Shown here in pieces: positions 38,847 through 46,990 of a stretch of DNA of 64,000 nucleotides. Position 1 is the stretch's first letter; every line of letters begins with the position of its first letter. The DNA lies in contig CP102145.1 in assembly GCA_024583055.1 (NCBI GenBank), positions 1,550,001 to 1,614,000 on the forward strand, read 5' to 3'. The translations under genes and the position numbers were made by a program. The stretch comes from Streptococcus suis (lineage in GTDB: Bacteria; Bacillota; Bacilli; Lactobacillales; Streptococcaceae). The notes beneath the pieces were generated by a model, which saw only the letters and a list, made by a program, of their open reading frames with translations, was not told the DNA's origin and ran no database searches.

Positions 38847-39146
38847 ATGAAGAAATTACTAAAAATGAAGAAAAAAGGTTTCACTCTGGTGGAAATGTTA
38901 GTCGTCCTTGGAATTATTAGTGTGCTTTTACTCTTGTTTGTGCCTAATTTGAGCAAGCAGAAAGAGGCGGTACGGAAAAAAGGAGATCAGGCAGTTGTCA
39001 AAGTAGTAGAGAGTCAGATGGAGCTCTATGAATTGGAACATGACAAGAAAGCAACAGTAGCCGATTTGCAATCTGCTGGCTACATTGACAAAAAACAGGC
39101 AGAAGAATATGAGAAAGCTAAAGCCTCTAATCCAGATAACCAATAA
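38847..39146 (+). CDS. comGC: Major competence pseudopilin ComGC
   Basis: 99 residues. Prepilin leader MKKLLKMKKKG followed by FTLVEMLVVLGIISVLLLLFVPNL: cleavage is expected between Gly and Phe by the ComC peptidase. Soluble acidic tail. It polymerises into the DNA-binding transformation pilus. ATG follows the comGB stop directly. Confidence 0.95.
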   Translation: MKKLLKMKKKGFTLVEMLVVLGIISVLLLLFVPNLSKQKEAVRKKGDQAVVKVVESQMELYELEHDKKATVADLQSAGYIDKKQAEEYEKAKASNPDNQ

Positions 39147-39534
39147 AGCCTTTACTCTGCTAGAAAGTCTGTTGGTTCTTTTTATCGTGAGCTTTCTTGC
39201 GCTGGCTTTGTCGGGTTCTGTCCAGTCGGCTTTTCGGTCGGTGCAGGAGACGGTTTTCTTCTGGGAGTTTGAGGAGCTTTATAAGGATAGCCAGCGTCTG
39301 GCGGTCAACAGCCAGCAGGAAATTCATTTGCAACTGACGGATATCCAACTGTCCAACGGTCATCAGTCCGTGCAGGTGCCTGCTAGTATCGATGTACTGA
39401 CTGAGCAGGCTATTGTTTTCGATAAAAAAGGTGGGAATTCCTCGCTTGCCAAGCTGTCCTTTGGGGCGAGGGGCAAGACGGTGTCGTATCAATTATATAT
39501 AGGGAGTGGTCGTTATAAGAAATCGGAAAAATAA
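39109..39534 (+). CDS. comGD: Minor pseudopilin ComGD
   Basis: 141 residues. Prepilin-type motif KAFTLLESLLVLFIVSFLALALSG near residue 14, here with Ala rather than Gly before Phe. It overlaps comGC by about 38 nt in another frame, with start ATG 39109. Part of the pilus initiation/tip complex. Confidence 0.88.
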   Translation: MRKLKPLIQITNKAFTLLESLLVLFIVSFLALALSGSVQSAFRSVQETVFFWEFEELYKDSQRLAVNSQQEIHLQLTDIQLSNGHQSVQVPASIDVLTEQAIVFDKKGGNSSLAKLSFGARGKTVSYQLYIGSGRYKKSEK

Positions 39535-39799
39535 GGCCTATATCTTGCTGGAGGGGCTGGTGGCCTTGTCGGTTCTAGTCACTATTACCAGCCTCTTTCT
39601 TTCTGCCATGGAGGTCAGTCGCAGGCAACAGGCGGAGGGCTTGTATCAACAGGAGGTCCTCAATGTTGCCAAGATGGCGGTGCAGACGGGTCAGGATAAT
39701 CTGTCGCTCAATGGTGTCAAGGTGACGGTCCAGCGGTCGGACAAGCTTTTGGCTGTCTATCATGAGGGAAGAGAGGTGGCGCGTGTTGAGAAAAACTAG
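39506..39799 (+). CDS. comGE: Minor pseudopilin ComGE
   Basis: 97 residues. KNKAYILLEGLVALSVLVTITSLFLSAM is the prepilin-type hydrophobic helix; the conserved Glu is in LLEGL. Start GTG 39506 lies in the end of comGD, and AGGGAG abuts it too closely for a normal RBS, so coupling is likely. Confidence 0.85.
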   Translation: MVVIRNRKNKAYILLEGLVALSVLVTITSLFLSAMEVSRRQQAEGLYQQEVLNVAKMAVQTGQDNLSLNGVKVTVQRSDKLLAVYHEGREVARVEKN

Positions 39800-40220
39800 G
39801 TGTGCTGCCTTTACTCTTCTGGAATGTCTGGTGGCCTTGGTCATCGTTTCAGGCAGTTTGCTGGTCTTTGAGGGCTTGTCAAAATTGGTGGTCCACGAAG
39901 TTCGCTACCAGGACCAGCGTGTTGAGAAGAACTGGTTACTCTTCTGTGACCAGCTGCGCAGTGAATGGGAGGTGGCCAGTTTAGACAGAGTTGATGCGGG
40001 TCGGATTTATATCAGGCAAGATGGTCAGGCCCTGGCCTTTGGCAAGTCACGGTCAGATGATTTTCGTAAGACCAATGACCGGGGGCAGGGCTACCAGCCC
40101 ATGCTTTACGGTGTCAAGGCGGCTAGCTATAGTCAATCTGGTCAGATTGTTCGATTGGATGTGACGTTTGAAACTGGCGAGGAGAGGAGTTTCGTCTATG
40201 CTTTTGAAGAAAAAGGTTAA
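39783..40220 (+). CDS. comGF: Minor pseudopilin ComGF
   Basis: About 145 residues. AAFTLLECLVALVIVSGSLLVFEGLS is the prepilin signal; ends with DVTFETGEERSFVYAFEEKG, typical of ComGF. GTG 39783 with AGAGGTGG before it is preferred to ATG 39762. Overlaps comGE. Confidence 0.87.
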   Translation: MLRKTRCAAFTLLECLVALVIVSGSLLVFEGLSKLVVHEVRYQDQRVEKNWLLFCDQLRSEWEVASLDRVDAGRIYIRQDGQALAFGKSRSDDFRKTNDRGQGYQPMLYGVKAASYSQSGQIVRLDVTFETGEERSFVYAFEEKG

Positions 40221-40800
40221 GGCTGGTATCCTACTCTATGCCCTGCTCATGCTGGCAGTTTTCGCTCTCTTGCTGCAATTTTACCTCAATCAGCAAGTGT
40301 CTGAAGGTCAGTTGATTGGAGCCAGTCGAGAATCCACGCAAGCCTATCTCGTAGCCCAGATGACCAAGGACCAGGTGGTTGAGGAAGTGTCACGCTTGGC
40401 TAAGGAAGAAGCAGCAAAAGAGAGTCAAGAAAAATTCTTGGCGGAAAAGGCTGAGCAAGCTAGGAAGGAGCAGGAAGAAAAGAAAGGAGAGACATCGGAA
40501 GAAAGTGTGACTTCTCAAACGAAGGAGAGACCATCTGAAAGTGGGGAAGAATCGGTATCTGCAGAAGATATGGAAAGGTCAAATAATGAGACCGCGCAGA
40601 CCAGTCAAAAAGAAGAGGTGAAGAAAGAAAGTAAGCCAAAATCAATTGAAACGTCTGGTCAGCTGTCCTTTGTCCAAGGGCAGGCTCAGTACCAGGTCAA
40701 GAAAGAAAAGCTGACCGTGACAATCCAGTTATCAAGCGGTCGGACCTATCAGTATCAATTTATGATGAAGGAGGAAAAAGAGAGGGTAGAGGAGTCATAA
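40198..40800 (+). CDS. comGG: Minor pseudopilin ComGG with a long charged insert
   Basis: 200 residues. N-terminal KKKVKAGILLYALLMLAVFALLLQFYL is the membrane helix, and the end GQLSFVQGQAQYQVKKEKLTVTIQLSSGRTYQYQFMMKEE is the usual ComGG beta end. Between them lie about 85 residues of Glu/Lys/Ser-rich, low-complexity coiled-coil-like sequence (KEEAAKESQEKFLAEKAEQ and onward). From memory most streptococcal ComGG are clearly shorter. Start ATG 40198 inside comGF. ComGG usually lacks the classical prepilin motif. Confidence 0.85.
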   Translation: MLLKKKVKAGILLYALLMLAVFALLLQFYLNQQVSEGQLIGASRESTQAYLVAQMTKDQVVEEVSRLAKEEAAKESQEKFLAEKAEQARKEQEEKKGETSEESVTSQTKERPSESGEESVSAEDMERSNNETAQTSQKEEVKKESKPKSIETSGQLSFVQGQAQYQVKKEKLTVTIQLSSGRTYQYQFMMKEEKERVEES

Positions 40801-40815
40801 GAGGCTCCTCTTTTA
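40788..40815 (+). terminator. comG operon terminator
   Basis: AGAGGAG / CTCCTCT stem spanning the comGG stop, followed by TTTTAG. Confidence 0.65.
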
Positions 40816-40850
40816 GTGCAAATTTGCCCAAATTTTGATAAGATAGAACC

Positions 40851-41804
40851 ATGAATTTTGAAAACATTGAGCAGGCCTACGGCCTGCTGTTAGAAAACGT
40901 ACAGAACATCCAAAACCAGCTGGGCACCAATATTTACGATGCCATGATTGAGCAAAATGCGGCTTATATGGCTGGTCAGCATGAGTTGGAAACTGTTGTG
41001 ACCAACAATCAGACTTTGAAGAGCTTAGAATTGACCAAGGAGGAATGGCGTAGAGCTTTTCAATTCCTACTGATTAAGGCCAACCAGACTGAGCCTATGC
41101 AGTACAATCATCAGTTTACACCAGACTCGATTGGCTTTATCCTGTCTTTCTTAGTAGAACAGTTGGTCAGCACACCAGAAATCACGGTCTTGGAAATCGG
41201 TTCGGGGACGGGGAATTTGGCGCAGACTATTCTCAATGCTAGCCCCAAAAAATTGGATTATCTGGGGATTGAAGTGGATGATCTCTTGATCGACTTGTCG
41301 GCCAGTATGGCAGATGTCATGCAGGCGGACATTTCCTTTGCTCAGGGGGATGCGGTACGTCCGCAGATTCTCAAGGAAAGCCAGGTCATCATCGCAGATT
41401 TGCCGATTGGTTATTATCCTGATGATCAGATTGCCAGTCGTTACCAGGTGGCCAGTTCGACCGAGCATACCTACGCTCATCATTTACTGATGGAGCAGTC
41501 GCTCAAGTATCTGGAAAAGGATGGATTTGCCATTCTTTTGGCTCCCAATGACCTTTTGACTAGTCCGCAAAGTGATTTATTGAAAAATTGGTTGCAGGAC
41601 CAAGCCAATATTGTTTCTATGATTGCCCTGCCGCCAGAACTCTTTGGTAAGGCTGCTATGGCTAAGTCGATTTTTGTTCTACAGAAAAAGACGGCTCGTC
41701 AACTGATGCCTTTTGTTTATCCGCTCCAAAGTCTCAAAGACAAGGATGTTATCCAAGAATTTATGGTCAAATTCAAAAATTGGAAACAAGGGAATGCAAT
41801 TTAG
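40851..41804 (+). CDS. YtxK-like class I SAM-dependent methyltransferase
   Basis: 317 residues. N-terminal helical segment (NFENIEQAYGLLLENVQNIQNQLGTN) and a Rossmann domain with VLEIGSGTGNLAQTI (SAM motif I) and the IIADLPIGYYPDD motif (DPPY-like, as in N6-adenine or amino-group methyltransferases). It lies between comG and ackA, as ytxK does in Firmicutes. The substrate is unknown; without a target recognition domain it is not an obvious restriction methylase. Confidence 0.85.
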   Translation: MNFENIEQAYGLLLENVQNIQNQLGTNIYDAMIEQNAAYMAGQHELETVVTNNQTLKSLELTKEEWRRAFQFLLIKANQTEPMQYNHQFTPDSIGFILSFLVEQLVSTPEITVLEIGSGTGNLAQTILNASPKKLDYLGIEVDDLLIDLSASMADVMQADISFAQGDAVRPQILKESQVIIADLPIGYYPDDQIASRYQVASSTEHTYAHHLLMEQSLKYLEKDGFAILLAPNDLLTSPQSDLLKNWLQDQANIVSMIALPPELFGKAAMAKSIFVLQKKTARQLMPFVYPLQSLKDKDVIQEFMVKFKNWKQGNAI

Positions 41805-41816
41805 GTAAAAATCTGA

Positions 41817-41842
41817 TATACTAAGTAGGAAAACGCTTTAAA
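41817..41842 (+). promoter_or_regulatory. ackA extended -10 with overlapping cre-like site
   Basis: TATACT (41817-41822) preceded by TGA. The 16-mer at 41827-41842, core GGAAAACGCTTTAA, fits the CcpA cre consensus with two mismatches and overlaps the expected start site. CcpA control of ackA is known in related bacteria; here it is inferred. Confidence 0.55.
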
Positions 41843-41853
41843 GGGGGAAACTT

Positions 41854-43041
41854 ATGTCAAAAACAATTGCGATTAACGCCGGTAGTTCAAGTCTTAAATG
41901 GCAACTGTACCAAATGCCAGAAGAAACGGTATTAGCGGCCGGAATTATCGAACGTATCGGTCTCAAGGACTCTATTTCAACAGTTAAGTATGATGGCAAG
42001 AAAGAGAGTGAAACTCTGGATATTGCTGACCATGTGCAGGCTGTTAAAATCCTTTTGGATGATTTGCTCAAGCACAACATCATTGCTGACTTCTCAGAAA
42101 TTACTGGGGTTGGTCACCGTGTAGTAGCTGGTGGTGAAATTTTCAAAGAATCAGCCCTCATTGATGACCAAGTGTTGAAACAAATCGAGGACCTGTCTAG
42201 CTTGGCGCCTTTGCATAACCCAGCCAATGCTGCCGGAATCCGTGCCTTCAAGGATATCTTGCCTGATATTACGAGTGTGGCAGTCTTTGATACAGCCTTC
42301 CATACGACTATGCCTGAGCATGCCTATATGTACCCAATTCCTCAGAAATACTACAAGGAAAACAAAGTTCGTAAATACGGTGCCCACGGAACGAGTCACT
42401 ACTATGTAGCTCACGAAGCCGCTAAGGTTTTGGGACGTCCGATTGAGGAGTTGAAATTGATTACAGCTCACATCGGAAACGGGGTATCCATCACAGCCAA
42501 CTACCATGGTGAATCTGTTGACACTTCTATGGGCTTCACACCGCTTGCTGGTCCTATGATGGGGACTCGTTCAGGTGATATTGACCCAGCGATTATTCCT
42601 TACTTGATTGAGAATGTCGATGAGTTGAAAGACGCGTCGGACGTTGTCAACGTACTCAACAAACAATCTGGTCTGCTTGGTCTATCCGGTATTTCTAGCG
42701 ATATGCGTGATATCGAAAATGGTTTGCAGGAAAAACATCCAGGCGCAGTCCTTGCTTACAATGTCTTCATTGACCGTATTAAGAAATTTATCGGTCAGTA
42801 TCTTGCAGTTTTAAATGGGGCAGATGCCCTTGTCTTCACGGCAGGTATGGGTGAAAATGCACCGCTTATGCGCAATGACGTAGTAGAAGGCTTGTCTTGG
42901 TTTGGTATTGAGTTGGACCCAGAAAAAAATGTATTTGGCAACTATGGTGACATTTCAACGGCAGAATCAAAAGTTCGTGTCTTGGTTATTCCGACGGATG
43001 AAGAATTGGTTATTGCGCGTGAAGTGGAACGCTTGAAATAA
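41854..43041 (+). CDS. ackA: Acetate kinase
   Basis: 395 residues. [14 protein letters not shown] (phosphate-binding loop), [14 protein letters not shown] (catalytic Asp), [18 protein letters not shown] and [10 protein letters not shown] motifs. Makes ATP from acetyl phosphate at the end of the pyruvate-acetate branch. RBS AAAGGGGGAAA. Followed by two terminators. Confidence 0.97.
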   Translation: MSKTIAINAGSSSLKWQLYQMPEETVLAAGIIERIGLKDSISTVKYDGKKESETLDIADHVQAVKILLDDLLKHNIIADFSEITGVGHRVVAGGEIFKESALIDDQVLKQIEDLSSLAPLHNPANAAGIRAFKDILPDITSVAVFDTAFHTTMPEHAYMYPIPQKYYKENKVRKYGAHGTSHYYVAHEAAKVLGRPIEELKLITAHIGNGVSITANYHGESVDTSMGFTPLAGPMMGTRSGDIDPAIIPYLIENVDELKDASDVVNVLNKQSGLLGLSGISSDMRDIENGLQEKHPGAVLAYNVFIDRIKKFIGQYLAVLNGADALVFTAGMGENAPLMRNDVVEGLSWFGIELDPEKNVFGNYGDISTAESKVRVLVIPTDEELVIAREVERLK

Positions 43042-43049
43042 GAAAAACT

Positions 43050-43080
43050 AACTGGTAGTCGGAGACTGCCAGTTTCTCTT
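43050..43080 (+). terminator. ackA terminator
   Basis: AACTGGTAGTC-GGA-GACTGCCAGTT, 11-bp stem, then TCTCTT. Confidence 0.8.
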
Positions 43081-43086
43081 ATAGTT

Positions 43087-43112
43087 TATACCTTTAGAAA
43101 GGTATAGTTTTT
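43087..43112 (+). terminator. Second terminator-like hairpin after ackA
   Basis: ATACCTTT-AG-AAAGGTAT, then AGTTTTT. Confidence 0.65.
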
Positions 43113-43118
43113 AGCAAG

Positions 43119-43147
43119 TGGTCAAAGTATATAGTGTGTGATACAAT
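43119..43147 (+). promoter_or_regulatory. folT promoter
   Basis: TGGTCA (43119-43124), 17-bp spacer, TACAAT (43142-43147) preceded by TGTGA. Confidence 0.6.
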
Positions 43148-43165
43148 AGACTAGCAAAGAAATTT

Positions 43166-43310
43166 GCACAGAGTAGATGGTTTGCGTTAAGTGTATGTGG
43201 ATGGGATGTTGCCACATAACGAAGCTGATCTTTGCTTGTATCTGATGTCTCCTAGAGTAGGAACATTGGTCCTGGCTGAGAGTGGCGCGGTAAACCATTG
43301 CATCCGCTGT
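43166..43310 (+). promoter_or_regulatory. Tetrahydrofolate riboswitch
   Basis: Contains the THF aptamer blocks AGAGTAGATGGTTTGCGTTAAG, GATGGGATGTTGCCACATAACGAAGC and GCGCGGTAAACCATTGCATCCGCT. ATGGTTT pairs with AAACCAT, and TATGTGG with CCACATA. Compared with the usual ~90-nt form, about 50 nt are inserted after ACGAAGC, including a TCCTA-GAG-TAGGA hairpin. It controls the folate transporter downstream. Confidence 0.88.
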
Positions 43311-43325
43311 CGAATACACACGACA

Positions 43326-43355
43326 GCTCCATTTTTTGAAAAAGGAGCATTTTTT
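43326..43355 (+). promoter_or_regulatory. Expression platform: terminator/RBS hairpin
   Basis: GCTCC (43326-43330) pairs with GGAGC (43344-43348), extended by TTTTT/AAAAA inside and followed by T6. The AAGGAG Shine-Dalgarno of folT lies in the 3' arm, so the hairpin may stop transcription or hide the RBS. Confidence 0.65.
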
Positions 43356-43907
43356 ATGGAAAAGAAAATTCCAAAACTAACGGTGCAGTTGTTGGCTGCT
43401 ATTGCGATGACCCTTGCCTTGGTCATGATTGTGGAGAACTATTTCTCTATTCGGATTTCTGATACTTTACAGGTTCAGTTTACCTTCATTCCCAATACTA
43501 TTTTGGGAGCTATTGCTGGTCCGGTTTGGGCAGCTGTCTTTGCGGCTATTTCAGACCCAGTCTTTGTCTTGTTTAGCGGGCAAACGGTCCTCTTCACTTG
43601 GATTTTAATTGAGGCGGTATCGGCTTTTATCTACGGCTGGTTCTTCTATCGAAAACCGCTAGACACCAAGAACAAGGCTGATTGGCTCTATGTTGCAGGG
43701 GTTGTTGTCTTGATTCAGGTTGTGATTTCCTTTATCATGACACCGATTGCCCTCCATTTCCATTTTGGAACACCTTGGATTGCCCTGTATAGCAGTCGCT
43801 TGATTAAGGCAGTTTTTGAAATTCCATTACGCATTGTCGTGACCATGCTTGTCTTGCCAAGTTTACAAAAAATACCTGAATTGGCCAAGTTAATGGGCAT
43901 TAAATAA
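43356..43907 (+). CDS. folT: Folate ECF transporter S component
   Basis: 183 residues, five or six membrane spans. KIPKLTVQLLAAIAMTLALVMIVENYFSI, then FTFIPNTILGAIAGPVWAAVFAAISD, and the C-terminal LIKAVFEIPLRIVVTMLVLP. Fits the FolT S-component that binds folates and works with the shared EcfAA'T module (encoded elsewhere). ATG 43356, RBS AAAAGGAG inside the riboswitch platform. The riboswitch strongly supports folate specificity. folC follows. Confidence 0.92.
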   Translation: MEKKIPKLTVQLLAAIAMTLALVMIVENYFSIRISDTLQVQFTFIPNTILGAIAGPVWAAVFAAISDPVFVLFSGQTVLFTWILIEAVSAFIYGWFFYRKPLDTKNKADWLYVAGVVVLIQVVISFIMTPIALHFHFGTPWIALYSSRLIKAVFEIPLRIVVTMLVLPSLQKIPELAKLMGIK

Positions 43908-43917
43908 AACAGTATCG

Positions 43918-43949
43918 AGCAACAGGTCATCCCCCTGTTGCTGCTTTTG
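43918..43949 (+). terminator. Hairpin between folT and folC
   Basis: AGCAACAGG / CCTGTTGCT, 9 bp, followed by GCTTTTG. A weak terminator, so partial read-through to folC is possible. Confidence 0.6.
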
Positions 43950-43962
43950 TAGAGAGGGAATC

Positions 43963-45219
43963 ATGAATTATCAAGAAACTCGCCGGTGGCTATCTAATCG
44001 CCCGGCTTCTGATTTGGAACACGGGATTGCACGTGTCAACTGGATTTTGGAACGCTTGGACAATCCCCAACTTCAAGTTCCGACTATTCACTTTGTTGGT
44101 ACAAATGGCAAGGGCTCGACCCTCAACGCCTTACAGTCTATCTTGCAGTCTTCGGGCTACAGAGTTGGTCGCTTTACTTCACCGTCTATCATTGATTTTC
44201 GAGAGCAGATTGTCTTTGAGCAAGAGATGATTTCAGAGGAAGATTTTTCGAGGATTGTGACAGACTTGCAACCTTTGATTGAGGACTTGGACCAGACGGC
44301 TGGACTGGATGCTATATCGGAGTTTGAGATTGTAGTAGTGGCTATGTTTGTCTACTTTGCCCACTACCAGCGTCCTGATATTCTCTTGGTTGAAGCGGGA
44401 ATGGGGGGGCTGTTGGATGCGACAAATGTCCTGTCTCCGCTGGCGGTTGTCTGCCCTTCGATCGGTCTGGACCACCAGGCTTTTTTGGGAGAGACCCACG
44501 CTGCTATAGCCCGTCACAAGGTTGCTGTCTTGCGTGAGCGGGTTCCCCTCCTCTATGCGACCGACCAGCCAGAAGTGGTGGCAGTATTTGAGGATCACGC
44601 CAGTCAGCTTCAGAGTCCGACCTATGCGGTGGGGCGGGAGATTCTTTTGGAAAATAGCAGAGCAGGCTTTGCAGTTTCAAGTCCTCTCGGCCGTGTGGAA
44701 GAGTTAACGCTACAGATGCAAGGTCGTCACCAGGAGGTCAATGCAGCCTTGGCAGTGACAACAGCTCAGCTTCTCAGCCCTGATTTTCCAAAGATTACCA
44801 ATGAAACCGTCCGCCAGGGCTTGTCCCAAGCCATCTGGCCAGGCCGTTTAGAATTGATGAAACCAAGGCTCATGATTGACGGAGCCCACAATAATGAAAG
44901 CATCGCCGTCCTGACAGAACTCTTGGAAGAAAAGTATGCTGACAGAGATATTGAAATTCTCTTTGCAGCCATCAATACCAAGCCAGTGGACCAGATGTTG
45001 TCCCAGCTTAGCCAATTTGGACCTGTTAGCGTTACGACTTTTGACGATTTCAGAGCGGTACAGTTAGAAGATTATCCGTCAGGCTACGAACGGGTGCAGA
45101 CCTATCAGGAATGGTTGGAGCAGGCGGACTTGGACAATCCCAAAAAACTCTACCTGATTACAGGCTCGCTATATTTCATTACCTATGTGAGGAAGTACAT
45201 TTTAGAAGAACTTGTATAG
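43963..45219 (+). CDS. folC: Folylpolyglutamate synthase/dihydrofolate synthase
   Basis: 418 residues, Mur ligase-like. P-loop FVGTNGKGSTLNAL, FTSPSIIDFREQI, VEAGMGGLLDATNV, metal/substrate residues in IGLDHQAFLGET, and MIDGAHNNESI of the C-terminal domain. Adds glutamates to folates, trapping them in the cell, which fits linkage with folT. Confidence 0.93.
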   Translation: MNYQETRRWLSNRPASDLEHGIARVNWILERLDNPQLQVPTIHFVGTNGKGSTLNALQSILQSSGYRVGRFTSPSIIDFREQIVFEQEMISEEDFSRIVTDLQPLIEDLDQTAGLDAISEFEIVVVAMFVYFAHYQRPDILLVEAGMGGLLDATNVLSPLAVVCPSIGLDHQAFLGETHAAIARHKVAVLRERVPLLYATDQPEVVAVFEDHASQLQSPTYAVGREILLENSRAGFAVSSPLGRVEELTLQMQGRHQEVNAALAVTTAQLLSPDFPKITNETVRQGLSQAIWPGRLELMKPRLMIDGAHNNESIAVLTELLEEKYADRDIEILFAAINTKPVDQMLSQLSQFGPVSVTTFDDFRAVQLEDYPSGYERVQTYQEWLEQADLDNPKKLYLITGSLYFITYVRKYILEELV

Positions 45220-45221
45220 AA

Positions 45222-45262
45222 AAAAGGCTTTGCCAGGCGCTCTACCTAGCAAAGTCTTTTGT
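45222..45262. terminator. Bidirectional terminator between folC and pepA
   Basis: AAAAAAGGCTTTGC / GCAAAGTCTTTT with a loop of about 13 nt; A and T runs at the ends. Confidence 0.75.
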
Positions 45263-45263
45263 T

Positions 45264-46325
45264 TTAATAGTTTTTGATTAAGTCAACCGTTGAGCGGTCT
45301 AACTTTTTAACGATGGCTTGCAAGAAGGCTTGAGCCTCTAAGAAGTCATCCATGCTGTAGAGAGTTTGATGTGAATGGATGTAGCGAGCGCAGACACCGA
45401 TAGTTGTTGATGGAACACCATGGTTTTTCAAGTGGGCTGCACCGGCATCTGTTCCACCTTTACCACAGTAGTATTGATATTTAATGCCAGCTTCCTCAGC
45501 AGTTGTGAGGAGGAAGTCTTTCATGTTTTTTAACATGATATGACCTGGATCATAGAAACGAAGCAGAGTTCCGTCACCAATTTTTCCTTGGTCGCCATAG
45601 ATGTCGCCAGCTGGTGAGCAATCAACAGCAAGGAAAATGTCCGGATTGAACTTGGTTGTAGAAGCATGAGCTCCACGTAGGCCAACCTCTTCTTGCACAT
45701 TTGCCCCGGCAATCAACTGATTTGGCAATGCTTGACCGGATAGGTTTTCCAGTAATTCAGTCACCATAAGGACACCGAAGCGATTGTCCCAAGCCTTGGA
45801 AATGACATTTTTACCGTTGGCTGATAGGATGGTCTCGTTTTTCGGAACCAAGACATCACCCGGGCGCACACCGTAAGACCAAGCCTCGTCGTAGTCAGCA
45901 AAACCAGCATCAAAAATAATATCGCCGATGGCTGGTAGACCCGGAGTATTTCCACCGCGAGAAAGGTGAGGTGGGACAGAGCCCGAAATGGCAGGGATTT
46001 TACGTCCGTCTTGCAAATGCAGGGTAAAGGCTTGACTGGATACGACCAGTGGGTTCCAACCGCCTAGTTCCACCACACGGAAGGTGCCGTCTGGCTTGAT
46101 TTGGCTAATCATAAAGCCGACTTCATCCATGTGACCTGCAACCAATATTCGCGGTGCTTGTTCAGCTGTCGTGTCCTTAATCCCAAAAATTCCACCCAAA
46201 CCATCTGTTTCAATGCGGTCAACGTGAGGTGTGATTTTCTGGCGGATATGGTTGCGCACTTCACTCTCAAAACCAGGCAGGCTCTGCAATTCGGTCACTT
46301 CTTTAATCTTGTCAAAAAGGGTCAT
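45264..46325 (-). CDS. pepA: Glutamyl aminopeptidase, M42 family
   Basis: 353 residues. Metal-binding and catalytic motifs of M42: VAGHMDEVGF, KAWDNRFGV, NVQEEVGLRGA, LAVDCSPAGD and the late CARYIHSHQT. A dodecameric cytosolic peptidase removing N-terminal Glu/Asp. The gene is convergent with folC. Confidence 0.94.
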   Translation of the reverse strand: MTLFDKIKEVTELQSLPGFESEVRNHIRQKITPHVDRIETDGLGGIFGIKDTTAEQAPRILVAGHMDEVGFMISQIKPDGTFRVVELGGWNPLVVSSQAFTLHLQDGRKIPAISGSVPPHLSRGGNTPGLPAIGDIIFDAGFADYDEAWSYGVRPGDVLVPKNETILSANGKNVISKAWDNRFGVLMVTELLENLSGQALPNQLIAGANVQEEVGLRGAHASTTKFNPDIFLAVDCSPAGDIYGDQGKIGDGTLLRFYDPGHIMLKNMKDFLLTTAEEAGIKYQYYCGKGGTDAGAAHLKNHGVPSTTIGVCARYIHSHQTLYSMDDFLEAQAFLQAIVKKLDRSTVDLIKNY

Positions 46326-46388
46326 AACAAATTTCCTCCAATGATAACTTGCTACTATTTTACCATTTTTTATGATAAAATAGGAACC

Positions 46389-46673
46389 ATGAATAAGAAA
46401 AAGGTAGCCGTGCTAGCCGGCTTAGTGGGGGCAGGTGTGCTCACCGCTAGCGCTCAATTTTACCGCAAGGTTCAGGAAGACCGTAAAAAGGCTCAGGCTC
46501 TCCAGCAGGTTCGGGCTTACTTCGCCGATTTGGGCAGCATTGCCACGGTCTATGTGGATGAAACCCAGTCCCAGTCCGACTATTTGGTAGGCGGGGTCAT
46601 CATGGAAGATGGTCGCATTTTTCTATTTGAAAATACCAAAGGTGACATCACATTTGAGGAGGAAGTGAGATGA
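46389..46673 (+). CDS. DUF4651 family protein with N-terminal membrane anchor
   Basis: 94 residues. KKKVAVLAGLVGAGVLTASAQFY is an anchor or signal segment; the rest (VRAYFADLGSIATVYVDETQS, YLVGGVIMEDGRIFLFENTKGDITFEEE) is a small beta domain on the outer face. The stop overlaps the thioredoxin start (ATGA). Function unknown. Confidence 0.8.
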   Translation: MNKKKVAVLAGLVGAGVLTASAQFYRKVQEDRKKAQALQQVRAYFADLGSIATVYVDETQSQSDYLVGGVIMEDGRIFLFENTKGDITFEEEVR

Positions 46674-46990
46674 TTTTTCCACAGAATTACGAGGAAGTGG
46701 CCGTGCTCGTCCAGTCTGGTCAGCGGACAGTTTTTCTCTTTATGACCAGCTGGTGTGGGGATTGCCACTATATCAAGCCGCATTTGCCAGCTATCGAGGC
46801 TGCTTTTCCCGACATGACCTTTGTCCAGTTAGATCGGGATGACTTCATGCCCCTGGCTCAAGAATGGAATATTTTCGGCATTCCTAGCTTGGTTGTCTTG
46901 GAAAATGGTCAGGAAATTGGACGCTTTGTCGATAAAAACCGTAAAACCAAGCAGCAAATCATTGACTTTTTAGAAGGATTACCAGTATGA
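46670..46990 (+). CDS. Thioredoxin-like protein (YtpP type)
   Basis: 106 residues, thioredoxin fold. Active site MTSWCGDCHYIKPHLP gives a CGDC redox pair; cis-Pro in FGIPSLVVLENG. No signal peptide, so cytosolic. Overlaps both neighbours by 4 bases, forming a tight operon with DUF4651 and DUF1002 genes. Confidence 0.9.
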   Translation: MIFPQNYEEVAVLVQSGQRTVFLFMTSWCGDCHYIKPHLPAIEAAFPDMTFVQLDRDDFMPLAQEWNIFGIPSLVVLENGQEIGRFVDKNRKTKQQIIDFLEGLPV

